The notes: generated from the sequence alone by a model not told the origin. A DNA stretch of 48,412 bases from an uncultured Pelagibacteraceae bacterium (GCA_902523615.1 CABYZW010000007.1:5001-53412); one strand, 5' to 3'; shown: positions 1-9,769, counted from the first letter of the stretch. Program-made: numbers and translations.

Positions 1-848
1 TTAACCTTGCGGTCGTACTCCCCAGGCGGTGTGTTTATCGCTTTCGCTGCGACACTGAAAATAAATTTCCAACGTCTAACACACATCGTTTACGGCATGG
101 ACTACGAGGGTATCTAATCCTCTTCGCTACCCATGCTTTCGTTCCTCAGTGTCAGTAATGATCCAGAAAGCTGCCTTCGCAATTGGTATTCTTTCTAATA
201 TCTACGAATTTCACCTCTACACTAGAAATTCTGCTTTCCTCTATCAAACTCTAGCTGAAAAGTTTTGATGGCAGTTCCAGAGTTAAGCTCTGGGATTTCA
301 CCACCAACTTTTTCAACCACCTACGAACTCTTTAAGCCCAGTAATTCCGAACTACGCTAGGTCCCTTCGTATTACCGCGGCTGCTGGCACGAAGTTAGCC
401 GGACCTTCTTATTCGGGTACAGTCATTTTCTTCCCCGACGAAAGAGCTTTACAACCCAAGGGCCTTCTTCACTCACGCGGCATCGCTGCATCAGAGTTTC
501 CTCCATTGTGCAAGATTCCCCACTGCTGCCTCCCGTAGGAGTTTGGGCCGTGTCTCAGTCCCAATGTGGCTGATCATCCTCTCAAATCAGCTATTGATCA
601 AAGCCTTGGTAGGCCATTACCCTACCAACAAACTAATCAAGTGCAGGCTCATCCAATGGTGCATAAAGCTTTCTCCGTGAAGACTTATCCGGTATTAGCA
701 CAAGTTTCCTCGTGTTATTCCAGGCCAAAGGGCAGATACCTACATGTTACTCACCCGTCTGCCACTAAGTATTGCTACTTCGTTCGACTTGCATGTGTTA
801 GGCGTGCCGCCAGCGTACGTTCTGAGCCATGATCAAACTCTCAAGTTT
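1..848 (-). rRNA. rrs: 16S ribosomal RNA, 5' part (cut by window start)
   Basis: The minus strand reads as the 5' portion of bacterial 16S rRNA. It starts near 848 with the AGAGTTTGATCATGGCTCAG primer-site sequence, and contains the CTCCTACGGGAGGCAGCAG site (about 520-540) and the CAGCAGCCGCGGTAATAC site (about 370-390). The fragment stops around E. coli position 900, so the 3' part, spacer and 23S lie outside the window. The 5' end was placed by aligning the first 20 or so bases to E. coli and could be off by a few nucleotides. An open frame at 566-832 on the other strand is only a shadow of this gene. Confidence 0.98.
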
Positions 849-870
849 AAAAACGGCGCACACTAGCTTC

Positions 871-900
871 TATATAAATTCTAAGAATAAAATTTATATA
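871..900 (-). repeat. Perfect inverted repeat in the 16S leader
   Basis: Arms TATATAAATT (871-880) and AATTTATATA (891-900) are perfect reverse complements around a 10-nt loop. A second pair, GAAGTGTG (906-913) and CACACTTC (943-950), lies just outside it. Both lie in the predicted 16S precursor leader. They are probably leader secondary structure used in rRNA folding or processing; this role is inferred. Confidence 0.5.
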
Positions 901-1044
901 ATGTTGAAGTGTGTACGACAAATTTTGGTAACCTTAACCGTCCACACTTCTCTTCTTAAATTTTAACTTTTATAATAGCTAATTGAGTTAAAAACCCAAT
1001 AATTCACAAGAGATTATTATAAAACTATAACAATAATATGAAAG

Positions 1045-1079
1045 TCCGATGCTTATAGGCTAAAATAATAGGAAATCAA
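1045..1079 (-). promoter_or_regulatory. Candidate rRNA operon promoter
   Basis: On the minus strand, TTGATT (1079-1074) and TATAAG (1057-1052) are separated by 16 bp. They are followed by a GC-containing discriminator CATCGG, unusual in such AT-rich DNA and typical of stringently controlled stable-RNA promoters. Initiation would be near 1045, giving a leader of about 200 nt. A weaker second candidate is TTGGGT (999-994) with TATTAT (977-972), also at 16 bp spacing. Both are motif matches only. Confidence 0.4.
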
Positions 1080-1102
1080 GTAGTTAAAATTAAAAAAGTA
1101 TC

Positions 1103-1133
1103 AAAAAAAGCCTAATTTTAAAGGTTTTTTTTT
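1103..1133. terminator. Terminator-like hairpin upstream of the M23 peptidase gene
   Basis: AAAAAAAGCCT (1103-1113) can pair with AGGTTTTTTTT (1122-1132) through one G-U and two G-C pairs plus A-U pairs, around an 8-nt loop, and is followed by T residues. It looks like a bidirectional intrinsic terminator. No gene transcribed toward it on either strand is obvious, so it may insulate the rRNA promoter or sit in the leader of the next gene. The stem is weak. Confidence 0.35.
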
Positions 1134-1160
1134 GATTTTTAAGAACACGTAGAATACTAA
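1132..1160 (+). promoter_or_regulatory. Possible promoter for the M23 peptidase gene
   Basis: TTGATT (1132-1137) and TACTAA (1155-1160) are spaced 17 bp apart and lie just upstream of the start codon at 1179. This is a sigma70-like match of modest quality in AT-rich sequence, so chance occurrence is quite possible. Confidence 0.3.
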
Positions 1161-1178
1161 TAAAAACAAATTTTTTTT

Positions 1179-2471
1179 ATGATCAAAATAATTAAATCAA
1201 AAATAAGTAAAAATCCTGAGATATTTGCTCTTTTTCTGCTAATTCTGATAGCTATAGTTTCAACGTCTTATTACAATTTTAATAAAAATAAAATTTACAA
1301 TAATTACAAAGTAATAATCAATAACATTTATTTAAAGAAAACGTTAAATCATTTTTTTAATGAATTAGAGCCAAGATTTAAAAAAATTAATCACTCAATA
1401 TTACCAGGTGAAACTTTTGATAACATTCTCGAAATGTATTCTATTAAAAAAAGTGAAATAATTGAAATAAAAGAAAAAATTTCAAAAAAAGTCAATTTAA
1501 ACAAGCTAAATACGAATCAAAAAATAACGTTTATCTTAGATCAATCATCATCTTTAATTAAAGAATTTACATTTCAAATTTCAAACACTGAAAAAATTTA
1601 TCTTTCGAGAAGTTCTGAAGTTAAAGGATTTAATAAGACGATTATAGTTGCAAAATTAAATAAAGATGTTTTTTATAAAGAAAACATAATACTTAACAGT
1701 CTCTACAAGTCTGCATCAAATAAAAAAATACCTGCTAATATTATTATTGAGTTTGCTCGAATTTACGGTTTTCAAGTAGACTTTCAAAGAGATATCAGAA
1801 AACAGGACAGCTTTCAAATTATGTATGAAGTGTTTGTAGATGACAATGAAAAGATTATTGAGACAGGTAAAATATTGTATGCAAATTTGAAATTAAGTGG
1901 CCAGGATAATTCTTTATATTACTTCGATAAAAATGGAAGTGAGGGTCATTATGATAAAAACGGTAGAAGTGTAAAAAAAGCTCTTATGAAAACTCCTATT
2001 AACGGAGCAAGACTCTCCTCGCCGTTTGGTATGAGAAAACATCCTATTGACGGATTTAATAAAATGCACAGGGGAACAGATTTTGCAGCGCCAATGGGAA
2101 CACCTATAATGGCTTCAGGAGATGGAGTAGTTAAAAAAGCTGGATGGTGTGGAGGAGGAGGAAATTGTGTTGTAATCAAACATAATTCTACTTACACAAC
2201 AGTTTATGCACATATGTCAAAGTTCGCAAAAGGAATTAAAAGTGGATTAAGAGTTAAGCAAGCTCAAGTTATTGGTTATGTAGGATCTACTGGAAAATCA
2301 ACTGGTCCACATTTGCACTATGAAGTAATAGTAAATGGAAAAAAAATAAATTCTCAAAAATTAAAATTACCATCTGGCAAAATACTTAAAGGAGAAGAGC
2401 GTAAACTATTTGAAACCAAAAAAATTAAGTTAGATGTCTTAAAATCAGAGAAAATTGTTGGTCTAAACTAG
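1179..2471 (+). CDS. M23 family metallopeptidase (membrane-anchored murein endopeptidase)
   Basis: 430 residues. One hydrophobic segment near the N-terminus (about residues 13-32) predicts a cytoplasmic-membrane anchor. A LysM/OapA-like segment follows around residues 70-120 (LPGETFDNILEMY). The C-terminal LytM domain carries the zinc motifs HxxxD (H297, D301) and HLH (H378, H380), both intact, so a catalytically active peptidoglycan endopeptidase acting in the periplasm is expected. The architecture matches the alphaproteobacterial MepM/NlpD-like class. It is convergent with the DUF4167 gene: the two stop codons share the palindrome CTAG (2468-2471). The exact substrate bond cannot be read from sequence. 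Confidence 0.9.
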   Translation: MIKIIKSKISKNPEIFALFLLILIAIVSTSYYNFNKNKIYNNYKVIINNIYLKKTLNHFFNELEPRFKKINHSILPGETFDNILEMYSIKKSEIIEIKEKISKKVNLNKLNTNQKITFILDQSSSLIKEFTFQISNTEKIYLSRSSEVKGFNKTIIVAKLNKDVFYKENIILNSLYKSASNKKIPANIIIEFARIYGFQVDFQRDIRKQDSFQIMYEVFVDDNEKIIETGKILYANLKLSGQDNSLYYFDKNGSEGHYDKNGRSVKKALMKTPINGARLSSPFGMRKHPIDGFNKMHRGTDFAAPMGTPIMASGDGVVKKAGWCGGGGNCVVIKHNSTYTTVYAHMSKFAKGIKSGLRVKQAQVIGYVGSTGKSTGPHLHYEVIVNGKKINSQKLKLPSGKILKGEERKLFETKKIKLDVLKSEKIVGLN

Positions 2472-2890
2472 TTAGCTTCGTTTTCAATTTTTAGATTATT
2501 TCCCTGATCTTTGTTATCTAAATCAGAAGTTAACTTTTCATTATTTTTTGTCTCTGGAGCTGTATCATGATTGTTTTTCACATCGACAAATTTATTTTTC
2601 TTAAAACTTTCTTTTTCATTTAAAATTCTGGTAAAATGGTCAGCATGTTGAAAATAGTTTTCTGATAAAATTTTGTCACCGACTGAAAGTGCTTCTCTTG
2701 CAAGATTATTATATTTTTCAATTAATTTTGGAGCGTTATGATTATTTTTTCCAGGAAACTTCCTTTGAAAATTGTCATTACTTGTAAAATTTGAGCTATA
2801 CTTTGGCCTATCAGAATTAGATTTAAAATTTCTATCGTTTCTTCTAAAATTGCTTCTTCTGCCATTATTGCTATTTCTAAATGTTACCAT
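2468..2890 (-). CDS. DUF4167 domain-containing protein
   Basis: 140 residues. The N-terminal half is Arg/Asn/Ser-rich and low complexity (residues 1-50). A short conserved block follows (about 52-95: YNNLAREALSVGDKILSENYFQHADHFTRIL) that matches the DUF4167 pattern of aromatic/Leu-rich helix plus ENYYQHAEHY. The rest is a disordered Asn/Asp/Lys tail. DUF4167 proteins are an alphaproteobacterial family usually found just downstream of prmC-prfA, as here. The Arg-rich N-terminus suggests nucleic-acid contact, but no function is established. It lies 13 nt after prmC in a five-gene minus-strand run. Confidence 0.85.
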   Translation of the reverse strand: MVTFRNSNNGRRSNFRRNDRNFKSNSDRPKYSSNFTSNDNFQRKFPGKNNHNAPKLIEKYNNLAREALSVGDKILSENYFQHADHFTRILNEKESFKKNKFVDVKNNHDTAPETKNNEKLTSDLDNKDQGNNLKIENEAN

Positions 2891-2903
2891 AAATAAAAAC
2901 TAA

Positions 2904-3746
2904 TTAAATTTTTGTACTAACAACACATCTGTCGTTTTTTGCCAAATCTTTAAAAACTTTATCAACAAAAAATCCTTTTTCATTTAATAATTTTTTTGTT
3001 CTTTCTTTTTGATCATATCCAATTTCTAATATGAACTTTCCTTTTCTTTTTATCAGTTCTGCCGATTTTTTTATTACCTTCTTGATTTGTGTCATTCCGT
3101 CTAATCCACCGTCTAAAGCTTTTTTTGGTTCAAAACTGATAATATCTTTTTCCAAATAATTTAAATCTATTTTCTTAATATAAGGAGGATTAGATATTAT
3201 TAAATCATATTTGCCATAGTTAAAATTGTCAATATCAGATTTCAAAAATTTTACTCTATTTGCGATTTTAAGCCTTGAAGCATTGATCTCACTTAGTTTT
3301 ATACACTCTTTGCTTATATCTATGCCGATACCAGAAAAATTTTTTTTTTCACTTAACAACGACAGTAAAATGCAGCCAGATCCAACTCCTATCTCTAAAA
3401 CTCTTATATTTGATTTATTTTTAGTTATTTTTAAAGCTTCCTCTATAATTAGTTCAGTATCTGGCCTTGGTATCATGGTTCCTTTTTGCACATTAAATTG
3501 ATATTTCCAAAAATCTTTGGTTTCTGTTATATAAGCAACAGGTTTTCCCTTAGACCTATCACTTATTAATTTAAAGAAATATTTTAGATTTATTGGATCT
3601 ATTTTTTCATTTGGATGAAGCAAAATATATTTTCTATTTTTATTAATTGCTTTAGATAATAAAATTTCGCTATCTAAAATTGCATGTTTAATAAAATTTT
3701 TTTTTAAATTATCTTTACCCTCTTTAATTGCAGTATATATGTTCAT
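2904..3746 (-). CDS. prmC: Peptide chain release factor N5-glutamine methyltransferase
   Basis: 280 residues, normal for the family. PrmC uses S-adenosylmethionine to methylate the glutamine of the GGQ motif in release factors. The N-terminal helical domain (about 1-80) is followed by a Rossmann methyltransferase fold with motif I (VLEIGVGSGCILLSLL) and the catalytic NPPY motif (IISNPPYIKK). Its substrate gene prfA starts the same transcript immediately upstream (1-nt gap), an arrangement seen in many bacteria. Confidence 0.95.
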   Translation of the reverse strand: MNIYTAIKEGKDNLKKNFIKHAILDSEILLSKAINKNRKYILLHPNEKIDPINLKYFFKLISDRSKGKPVAYITETKDFWKYQFNVQKGTMIPRPDTELIIEEALKITKNKSNIRVLEIGVGSGCILLSLLSEKKNFSGIGIDISKECIKLSEINASRLKIANRVKFLKSDIDNFNYGKYDLIISNPPYIKKIDLNYLEKDIISFEPKKALDGGLDGMTQIKKVIKKSAELIKRKGKFILEIGYDQKERTKKLLNEKGFFVDKVFKDLAKNDRCVVSTKI

Positions 3747-3747
3747 T

Positions 3748-4821
3748 TTATTTTAAATTAATCAAACTTTCCTCTTGTGCTTGAAGAGTTAATGACTCAA
3801 TCATTTCATCAAATGCTTCGCCTTCCAAAAATTGCTCCAACTTATGTAGGGTCAAATTAATTCTATGGTCAGTTACTCTGCCTTGTGGAAAATTATACGT
3901 TCGTATTCTTTCTGATCTATCACCACTTCCAATCTTATTTTTTCTGTCTTTAGATCTCTCTTGATCAATTCTAGATCTTTCTAGTTCGTAGAGTCGCGCC
4001 CTTAAAATTTTCATTCCTTTTGACTTGTTTTTATGTTGAGACTTTTCATCTTGTTGGGAAACTGAAATACCAGTAGGTATATGGGTGATCCTTACTGCAC
4101 TATCAGTTGTGTTAACAGATTGTCCTCCTGGTCCCCCTGCTCGAAAAACATCTATTCTTAAATCTGAGTCATTTATTTTTAAATCAATTTCTTCAGCTTC
4201 AGGTAATACTGCTACTGTTGCTGCAGATGTATGAACTCTCCCTTGAGTTTCTGTATCGGGTACCCTTTGCACTCTATGTACTCCACTTTCATATTTAAGT
4301 GTTGAATAGATATTTGTACCTTGTATAGAAGCAATTACCTCTTTTAGACCCCCAGCCTCACTTCTTGAAATTGAAATTAACTCAAGTGACCATTTTTTTT
4401 TATTACTTACTTTTTCATACATTTTAAATAAATCCGAGGCAAACAAACTTGCCTCAAGGCCTCCTGTTCCTGCCCTAATCTCTATAATAGCATTTTTTTT
4501 ATCTGCTTCATCTTTAGGAAGTAAAAACAATTTAAGTTTTTTTTCATTATTATTAAAATTTAATTTTAAATCATTCAACTCAATCTCAGCCATTTTAACT
4601 AGCTCCTTATCGGAATTTTGATCCTGTAAAATTTTTTCTAATTCACTTTTATTTTTTTCATAAGATATATATTCTCTAGCGTGTGGAATAATTTCATTTA
4701 AGTCAGAGTATTCTTTAGATTTCTCTGCAAAAATTTTTTTTTCAATCTTACCTAAAGATAAATCTTTTTCTAAAGTTGAATGCTTGTTTATTAGTTCTTC
4801 GATTGTTTTTTGAGGTATCAT
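3748..4821 (-). CDS. prfA: Peptide chain release factor 1
   Basis: 357 residues, full length. RF1 recognises UAA and UAG and triggers peptidyl-tRNA hydrolysis. The GGQ catalytic motif (GGPGGQSVN) and the domain 2 anticodon-like loop are visible. The loop reads PDT (about residue 189, [11 protein letters not shown]) where RF1 usually has PAT or PVT. It keeps the flanking Pro and Thr, so RF1 rather than RF2 identity is clear. It is cotranscribed with prmC (1 nt) and ispG (3 nt). Confidence 0.96.
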   Translation of the reverse strand: MIPQKTIEELINKHSTLEKDLSLGKIEKKIFAEKSKEYSDLNEIIPHAREYISYEKNKSELEKILQDQNSDKELVKMAEIELNDLKLNFNNNEKKLKLFLLPKDEADKKNAIIEIRAGTGGLEASLFASDLFKMYEKVSNKKKWSLELISISRSEAGGLKEVIASIQGTNIYSTLKYESGVHRVQRVPDTETQGRVHTSAATVAVLPEAEEIDLKINDSDLRIDVFRAGGPGGQSVNTTDSAVRITHIPTGISVSQQDEKSQHKNKSKGMKILRARLYELERSRIDQERSKDRKNKIGSGDRSERIRTYNFPQGRVTDHRINLTLHKLEQFLEGEAFDEMIESLTLQAQEESLINLK

Positions 4822-4824
4822 TTT

Positions 4825-5922
4825 TTAATTTTTTTCTAATTCTGATACTTTTTTTTCTACTTCTTGAATAACTCTATTTATCATATCTTTAGTCAAAACT
4901 TTTTCTTTTTGTATCCCAGATAAATAAAGCATATTGTTTCCTTTTTTTCCGCCAGTTATACCAATATCTGTCATTGCTGCTTCTCCAGGACCATTCACAA
5001 CACAACCAATTATAGATAGTGTTATTGGTGTTTTTATGTGAGATAATTTTTCCTCTAAGATTTTAACTGTATCAATTACCTGAAAACCTTGTCTTGCACA
5101 GGAAGGACAAGAGATAATTTTAACACCACGGTTTCGTAAACCTAAAGATTTTAAAATCTCATTTCCAATTTGAACTTCTTTTACAGGATCATCTGACAAA
5201 GAAATTCTTATGGTATCTCCTATACCGTTGTAAAGCAATGTGCCAACTCCAATAGAAGATTTAATGCTTCCTGAAATAAAACTTCCTGCCTCTGTAATAC
5301 CCAAATGAAGAGGATAATTAGTAGATTCAGATAATTTTTTGTAAGCCTCAACTGACAAAAATACATCAGATGATTTGACGCTTATTTTTAAATTAAAAAA
5401 ATCTTCATCCTCTAAAATTTGAATATTTCTTAAAGCACTTTCAACTAAAGCTTCAGGGCAAGGTTCTTTAAATCTTTCTAAAATATCTCTCTCTAAAGAT
5501 CCAGCGTTTACTCCAACTCTTATGGAGCAATCATTATCTTTTGCAGCTTTTATAATCTCTTTTATTTTTCCCCTCTCTCCAATATTCCCTGGGTTTATCC
5601 TTAAGCAACTAGCACCACTTTCTGCAGCTTCTATGGCTCTTTTATAATGAAAATGAATATCTGCAATTATAGGTATGTTGATTTGTTTTACTATTTCTTT
5701 AAGAGATTTTGTTGAAGACTCATCTGGACAAGATACTCTGACCAAGTCAGCTCCCTCGTTTTGAATTAGATTGATCTGATTTACAGTAGCCTTAATGTCT
5801 GATGTTAATGTATTAGTCATCGATTGAATAGATATCGGATTATCACCTCCAATTTTTACACTTCCAACATTGATTACTTTTGTTTTTTTTCTTTTAATTT
5901 CTCTAAAAGGTCTAATATTCAT
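4825..5922 (-). CDS. ispG: 4-hydroxy-3-methylbut-2-en-1-yl diphosphate synthase
   Basis: 365 residues. IspG (GcpE) is the [4Fe-4S] enzyme of the MEP pathway that converts MEcPP to HMBPP. The N-terminal TIM barrel begins with the family motif [14 protein letters not shown]. The C-terminal cluster-binding Cys residues are visible in [10 protein letters not shown] and [11 protein letters not shown], with the conserved Glu after the third Cys. The overall length is that of the short bacterial form without an insert domain. It lies 3 nt from both lysC and prfA. Confidence 0.96.
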   Translation of the reverse strand: MNIRPFREIKRKKTKVINVGSVKIGGDNPISIQSMTNTLTSDIKATVNQINLIQNEGADLVRVSCPDESSTKSLKEIVKQINIPIIADIHFHYKRAIEAAESGASCLRINPGNIGERGKIKEIIKAAKDNDCSIRVGVNAGSLERDILERFKEPCPEALVESALRNIQILEDEDFFNLKISVKSSDVFLSVEAYKKLSESTNYPLHLGITEAGSFISGSIKSSIGVGTLLYNGIGDTIRISLSDDPVKEVQIGNEILKSLGLRNRGVKIISCPSCARQGFQVIDTVKILEEKLSHIKTPITLSIIGCVVNGPGEAAMTDIGITGGKKGNNMLYLSGIQKEKVLTKDMINRVIQEVEKKVSELEKN

Positions 5923-5925
5923 CTC

Positions 5926-7140
5926 TTATTTATTTAGTTTAAATTCCTTATGTAACGCTATTAAAGCTTTTTTAGTGTTTTTTTTATCAATTAAAACCGA
6001 AATCTTAATTTCAGATGTGGATATAACTTTAATATTTATCTTTTTCAAAGCTAAAGCTTGAAACATCTTAAAAGTAACTCCAGGTGTAGTTATCATTCCA
6101 ACACCAACGATTGAAATCTTTGAAACTCCTTTTTCAAATAATAATTTTCGAAAATTAATGTCATTATTTTCTTTAATTATCTTTTTTGTTTTATTTAAGT
6201 CTTCAGTCTTGATAGTAAAAGTCAAATCGGTTTCTTTACCATTTGCAGAAATATTTTGAACTACCATATCAACATTTATTAAATTTTTTGACAATGGTCT
6301 AAAAATAGAAGCAGCAACTCCTGGTCTATCCTTTACACCAACAAGGGTTACTTTTGAATCATTATTAGTTGAGGAAATTCCTGTTATTATTTTATTGTTT
6401 ATTATATTAGACTTTTTAGTTATTAGGGTTCCTAGTTTATTAGTAAAAGATGATTTTACCTCAATATCAATTCTATTTAACCTCGCATCTTGAATTGATA
6501 CCGGTTGCATTACTTTTGAACCAAGTGAAGCCATTTCTAACATTTCCTCATAAGAAATTACTTTTATTTTTTTAGCATTAATCAATTTTTTTGGGTCCGT
6601 GGTAAAAACACCTTCTACATCAGTATAAATTATACATCTTCTTGCTTTGAAGAATTTCGCCAACATTATTGCACTTGCATCTGACCCCCCTCTTCCAACA
6701 GTAGTTAATCTTTCCTCATTATTAATTCCTTGAAATCCAGCTATAATAGGTATTCCTCCACTTTTCAGATATTTTAAAATTTTTGTTTTATAAATATTAT
6801 TTATTCTCGAATTCTTATGAGGCCCATGAGTAAATATTGGTATTTGCCAAGCTAACCAAGATCTTGATTTAAGACCATTATGAACAAGTCTACCAGCAAT
6901 TAAAGAGCAGGCCACTTGTTCTCCAGAAGACACCAAAACATCATATTCTGCATCAGAGTAATTATTGCTAATCTCTTTAGATTTTCTTATTAACTCATTT
7001 GTCACACCACTCATTGCTGAGGACACCACTATTACACTATATCTTTTTTTACTATAGTTGCTTATTATTTTTGCAATCTTTTTAATTTTTGTGATTGTCC
7101 CAACTGATGTCCCCCCAAATTTAAGTACTACAATTTTCAT
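5926..7140 (-). CDS. lysC: Aspartate kinase
   Basis: 404 residues. It catalyses the first step from aspartate to Lys, Thr, Met and diaminopimelate. The N-terminal amino-acid kinase domain starts with KFGGTSVG and contains the GRGGSDASA nucleotide/aspartate motif. Two tandem ACT domains occupy about residues 265-404 and imply feedback regulation by an end-product amino acid. It heads the minus-strand run lysC-ispG-prfA-prmC-DUF4167, so the promoter is probably in the 68-nt divergent gap shared with ubiG. No lysine riboswitch was seen there. Confidence 0.95.
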   Translation of the reverse strand: MKIVVLKFGGTSVGTITKIKKIAKIISNYSKKRYSVIVVSSAMSGVTNELIRKSKEISNNYSDAEYDVLVSSGEQVACSLIAGRLVHNGLKSRSWLAWQIPIFTHGPHKNSRINNIYKTKILKYLKSGGIPIIAGFQGINNEERLTTVGRGGSDASAIMLAKFFKARRCIIYTDVEGVFTTDPKKLINAKKIKVISYEEMLEMASLGSKVMQPVSIQDARLNRIDIEVKSSFTNKLGTLITKKSNIINNKIITGISSTNNDSKVTLVGVKDRPGVAASIFRPLSKNLINVDMVVQNISANGKETDLTFTIKTEDLNKTKKIIKENNDINFRKLLFEKGVSKISIVGVGMITTPGVTFKMFQALALKKINIKVISTSEIKISVLIDKKNTKKALIALHKEFKLNK

Positions 7141-7208
7141 GATAAGATGTTCTCTTAAAAATTAAATTATATTGATAAAATGCATGTTGAATATAAAGTC
7201 AATCTTCA

Positions 7209-7937
7209 ATGAAAAATAACACAATAAATAAAAAAGAAATAGAAAAATTTTCTAGAATTGCCGAGGAATGGTGGAATCCGAAGGGAAAATTTAAACCATT
7301 GCACAAATTTAACCCTATCAGAATCTCTTACATCAAAGATAACATAATGGGCTCTTTTAAACTCAAGAATAAAAAAAAACCCTTAGAAAAAGTTAAGATT
7401 TTAGATATTGGTTGTGGGGGAGGATTATTATCAGAGCCCATGTGTAGACTTGGAGCTGATGTAACCGGGATTGACGCTTCAGAAAAAAACATAAATGTTG
7501 CAAAATTACATGCAAAAAAAAATAATTTAGACATCAAATATTTTTGTGCTTCACCTGAAAAATTTAAATCTAATGTTAAATTTGATGTTGTGCTAAATAT
7601 GGAAATAGTTGAGCATGTAGAGGACATAAATTTTTTTTTAAAATCATGCGTAAAACTTTTAAGAAAAAATGGAATAATGTTTGTTGCAACTTTAAATAAA
7701 ACTTTAAAGTCTTATGTTTTTGCAATTATTGGAGCGGAATACATTTTACGATGGCTTCCAATTGGAACACATGAATGGGAAAAATTTGTTAGGCCCGAGG
7801 ATTTAGTCGACAAACTAAATAAAATTGGACTAAGGCTAGACACTTTAGATGGTATGAAATTTAATTTAATGAGAGATAACTGGACTCTTAGTGAAGACAA
7901 ATCAATTAATTATATAGGAAAGTTCATTAAAAATTAA
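7209..7937 (+). CDS. ubiG: Bifunctional 2-polyprenyl-6-hydroxyphenol methylase / 3-demethylubiquinol 3-O-methyltransferase
   Basis: 242 residues. UbiG performs the two O-methylations of ubiquinone biosynthesis. The family N-terminus EIEKFSRIAEEWWNPKGKFKPLHKFNPIR is present, followed by SAM motif I (ILDIGCGGGLLSEPMCRLGADVTGID). The C-terminal GTHEWEKFV block is also characteristic. It is divergent from lysC with a 68-nt gap and convergent with the DUF1178 gene, the stop codons overlapping in TTAA (7934-7937). Confidence 0.95.
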   Translation: MKNNTINKKEIEKFSRIAEEWWNPKGKFKPLHKFNPIRISYIKDNIMGSFKLKNKKKPLEKVKILDIGCGGGLLSEPMCRLGADVTGIDASEKNINVAKLHAKKNNLDIKYFCASPEKFKSNVKFDVVLNMEIVEHVEDINFFLKSCVKLLRKNGIMFVATLNKTLKSYVFAIIGAEYILRWLPIGTHEWEKFVRPEDLVDKLNKIGLRLDTLDGMKFNLMRDNWTLSEDKSINYIGKFIKN

Positions 7938-8362
7938 TTTTTATTGTCTTCAATCCAAGGGATTGTTTTAATTTTTATGCCCTCTTCTTTGAGTTCTTTT
8001 ATCTGATCATTAGAAGCTGAACCAAAAATTCCTTTTTTTTTTCTTCTTTTGTTATAATGAATAGACCTCGCTTCATAAGTAAAATTTTCACCAACATACT
8101 CAAAGTTATTTTTAATAAATTTTTGATATTCTTTTATTTTTTTATTAACCTCTTTAAATTTCAAATTTTTTGAACTTAAAATATTTCCATTATTTTTACT
8201 CAATATTTTTGGTGCCATCAAAGTCTTTTCAATTTTTTTTGAATTGCAATTATGACAACTTAAAAATTTTTTTTTTTTTAGTTTTTCATATTCCATAGAA
8301 GATGCAAACCAACTATCGAAAGAAATTTTACATTTTTTACAAAAAAGTTTATATTTAATCAT
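7934..8362 (-). CDS. DUF1178 family protein (putative zinc-ribbon)
   Basis: 142 residues. The N-terminus has the DUF1178 signature: a CKKC pair (residues 9-12), a FDSWFASS-like block, then a CHNCNSKKIEKTLMAPKI block, so four Cys could form a zinc ribbon. The C-terminal half is Lys-rich. The family is widespread in alpha- and betaproteobacteria with no established function. A run of 13 A encodes KKKK at 8267-8279. The gene is followed by about 40 nt of AT-rich DNA before argJ. Confidence 0.85.
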   Translation of the reverse strand: MIKYKLFCKKCKISFDSWFASSMEYEKLKKKKFLSCHNCNSKKIEKTLMAPKILSKNNGNILSSKNLKFKEVNKKIKEYQKFIKNNFEYVGENFTYEARSIHYNKRRKKKGIFGSASNDQIKELKEEGIKIKTIPWIEDNKN

Positions 8363-8402
8363 AATTAATATTTAATAACTTCTTTATTAAATTCAATATA
8401 GT

Positions 8403-9704
8403 TTAACTTCTATAATCAGCATTAATATCAATATATTTATTAGTTAAATCCATTGTGTAAGCTAAAAAATTTTTTGAGCCAGAGGATAAATCTACAATTA
8501 AATCGATGTTGTCGTTTTTCATATAATCAGAGGTTTCATTTTCATTGTAATTAACATTTATTTTTCCATTTTGAATAATATTTATATTACCAAATTTTAT
8601 TGTTAATTTTTCAACATTAATTGGAACTCCAGCTTTTCCAATTGCCATCACAATCCTTCCCCAGTTTGGATCTTCACCGGCTATTGCAGTTTTAACTAAT
8701 GGAGAGTTAGCTATTGAAAAAGCAATTTTTTTTGCATCACTATCGGTTTTACAATTTTTTATACAGATACTAATAAATTTAGATGCGCCCTCACCATCGT
8801 TGACAACTCTTTTAGCTAAATTTAACAAAACCTTATTTAAAGATAAATCAAAATCTTTAAGTTTATCATCATTTATATTTTTTATCTCCGGATGTTTAAT
8901 TTTACCAGTTGAAAATATAGTTACCATGTCATTGGTACTTGTGTCTCCATCGCAGCTTATCGCATTAAAAGTTGTGGAAATATTTTTCTTTAAAAGTTTT
9001 TTCAGTATTTCATTTGAAATATCTGCATCAGTAAAAATATATCCCAATGTTGTAGCCATATTTGGTTGTATCATTCCAGAACCTTTTGCAACTCCAAAAA
9101 TTTTTATCTGACTATTTCCAATCATACAATCTTCCATTGCCATTTTAGGCTGCGTGTCAGTGGTCATTATACCTAAGGCAGCTTTCATCCAAATATACTT
9201 ATTTTGTGTATACCTTACTTTATTTATTAACTCTGAAATTTTATTTTTAATTTTTTCTTCGGGATAAGTTTCTCCTATAGTTCCTGTGCATCCAAAAATT
9301 ACCTCTTTCGATTTAATTTTCTTTGGATGACTTTCATCTTCTTTTTGTTTTTTTGATAATTCTTCAGAAATTTTTTCTGCAATCCTCTCTAAACTCTTAT
9401 AACCTTGCCTGCCTGTAAAACAATTTGCATTTCTGGCATTTATCAATAGAGAGAAAACTTTTTTAGCTTTTTGATTTAAATTCCATTTAATATTTTCAGA
9501 TACAATTTTACTTTGAGTATAAACAGATGCATGATTAGCTCCGTTCCTAAAATAAAACATTACGACATCATCTCTTGAATTACTATATAAATTAGCACTT
9601 ATTGTTGAAATGGACACTCCATCGATATGATCCAGATCTTGAAATTCCATCATTCTCTTATTTTTTGATTTTGATGTTAAAAAATTTGTTAAATTGATAC
9701 CCAT
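8403..9704 (-). CDS. argJ: Bifunctional ornithine acetyltransferase / N-acetylglutamate synthase
   Basis: 433 residues. ArgJ transfers the acetyl group from N-acetylornithine to glutamate, closing the cyclic arginine pathway. The self-cleavage site is visible as MIQPNMATTLGYIFTD; the Thr after the Ala becomes the nucleophile of the beta chain. Other family blocks are GCTGTIGE, SCDGDTSTND and AGEDPNWGRIVMAIGKAG. argD and argF are elsewhere in the window, supporting an intact arginine route. It is divergent from secA, with a 65-nt gap containing the inverted repeat TAATTAT/ATAATTA. Confidence 0.95.
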   Translation of the reverse strand: MGINLTNFLTSKSKNKRMMEFQDLDHIDGVSISTISANLYSNSRDDVVMFYFRNGANHASVYTQSKIVSENIKWNLNQKAKKVFSLLINARNANCFTGRQGYKSLERIAEKISEELSKKQKEDESHPKKIKSKEVIFGCTGTIGETYPEEKIKNKISELINKVRYTQNKYIWMKAALGIMTTDTQPKMAMEDCMIGNSQIKIFGVAKGSGMIQPNMATTLGYIFTDADISNEILKKLLKKNISTTFNAISCDGDTSTNDMVTIFSTGKIKHPEIKNINDDKLKDFDLSLNKVLLNLAKRVVNDGEGASKFISICIKNCKTDSDAKKIAFSIANSPLVKTAIAGEDPNWGRIVMAIGKAGVPINVEKLTIKFGNINIIQNGKINVNYNENETSDYMKNDNIDLIVDLSSGSKNFLAYTMDLTNKYIDINADYRS

Positions 9705-9769
9705 AGTATTTAAATTAATTATTTAATAATTATATTAAAGGTTATAAGTAAATAATAAATCAAAAATTA

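Larger units (their letters stand above)
849..1178. other. rRNA leader and promoter region (330 bases without a protein gene)
   Basis: This AT-rich gap lies between the 16S gene (minus) and the M23 peptidase gene (plus). It holds a 10-bp perfect inverted repeat (871-880 with 891-900), an 8-bp inverted repeat (906-913 with 943-950), candidate rRNA promoters on the minus strand, a terminator-like hairpin (1103-1132) and a possible promoter for the downstream plus-strand gene. No open frame of convincing size was seen. Confidence 0.7.

Noticed and set aside
566..832. Open frame of 88 codons on the plus strand
   Set aside because: It lies wholly inside the 16S rRNA gene on the other strand.
7141..7208. 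Lysine riboswitch upstream of lysC
   Set aside because: Only 68 nt separate lysC and ubiG and no aptamer core is visible.
9716..9732. AT-only inverted repeat TAATTAT/ATAATTA between argJ and secA
   Set aside because: Such repeats are expected by chance in DNA this AT-rich.
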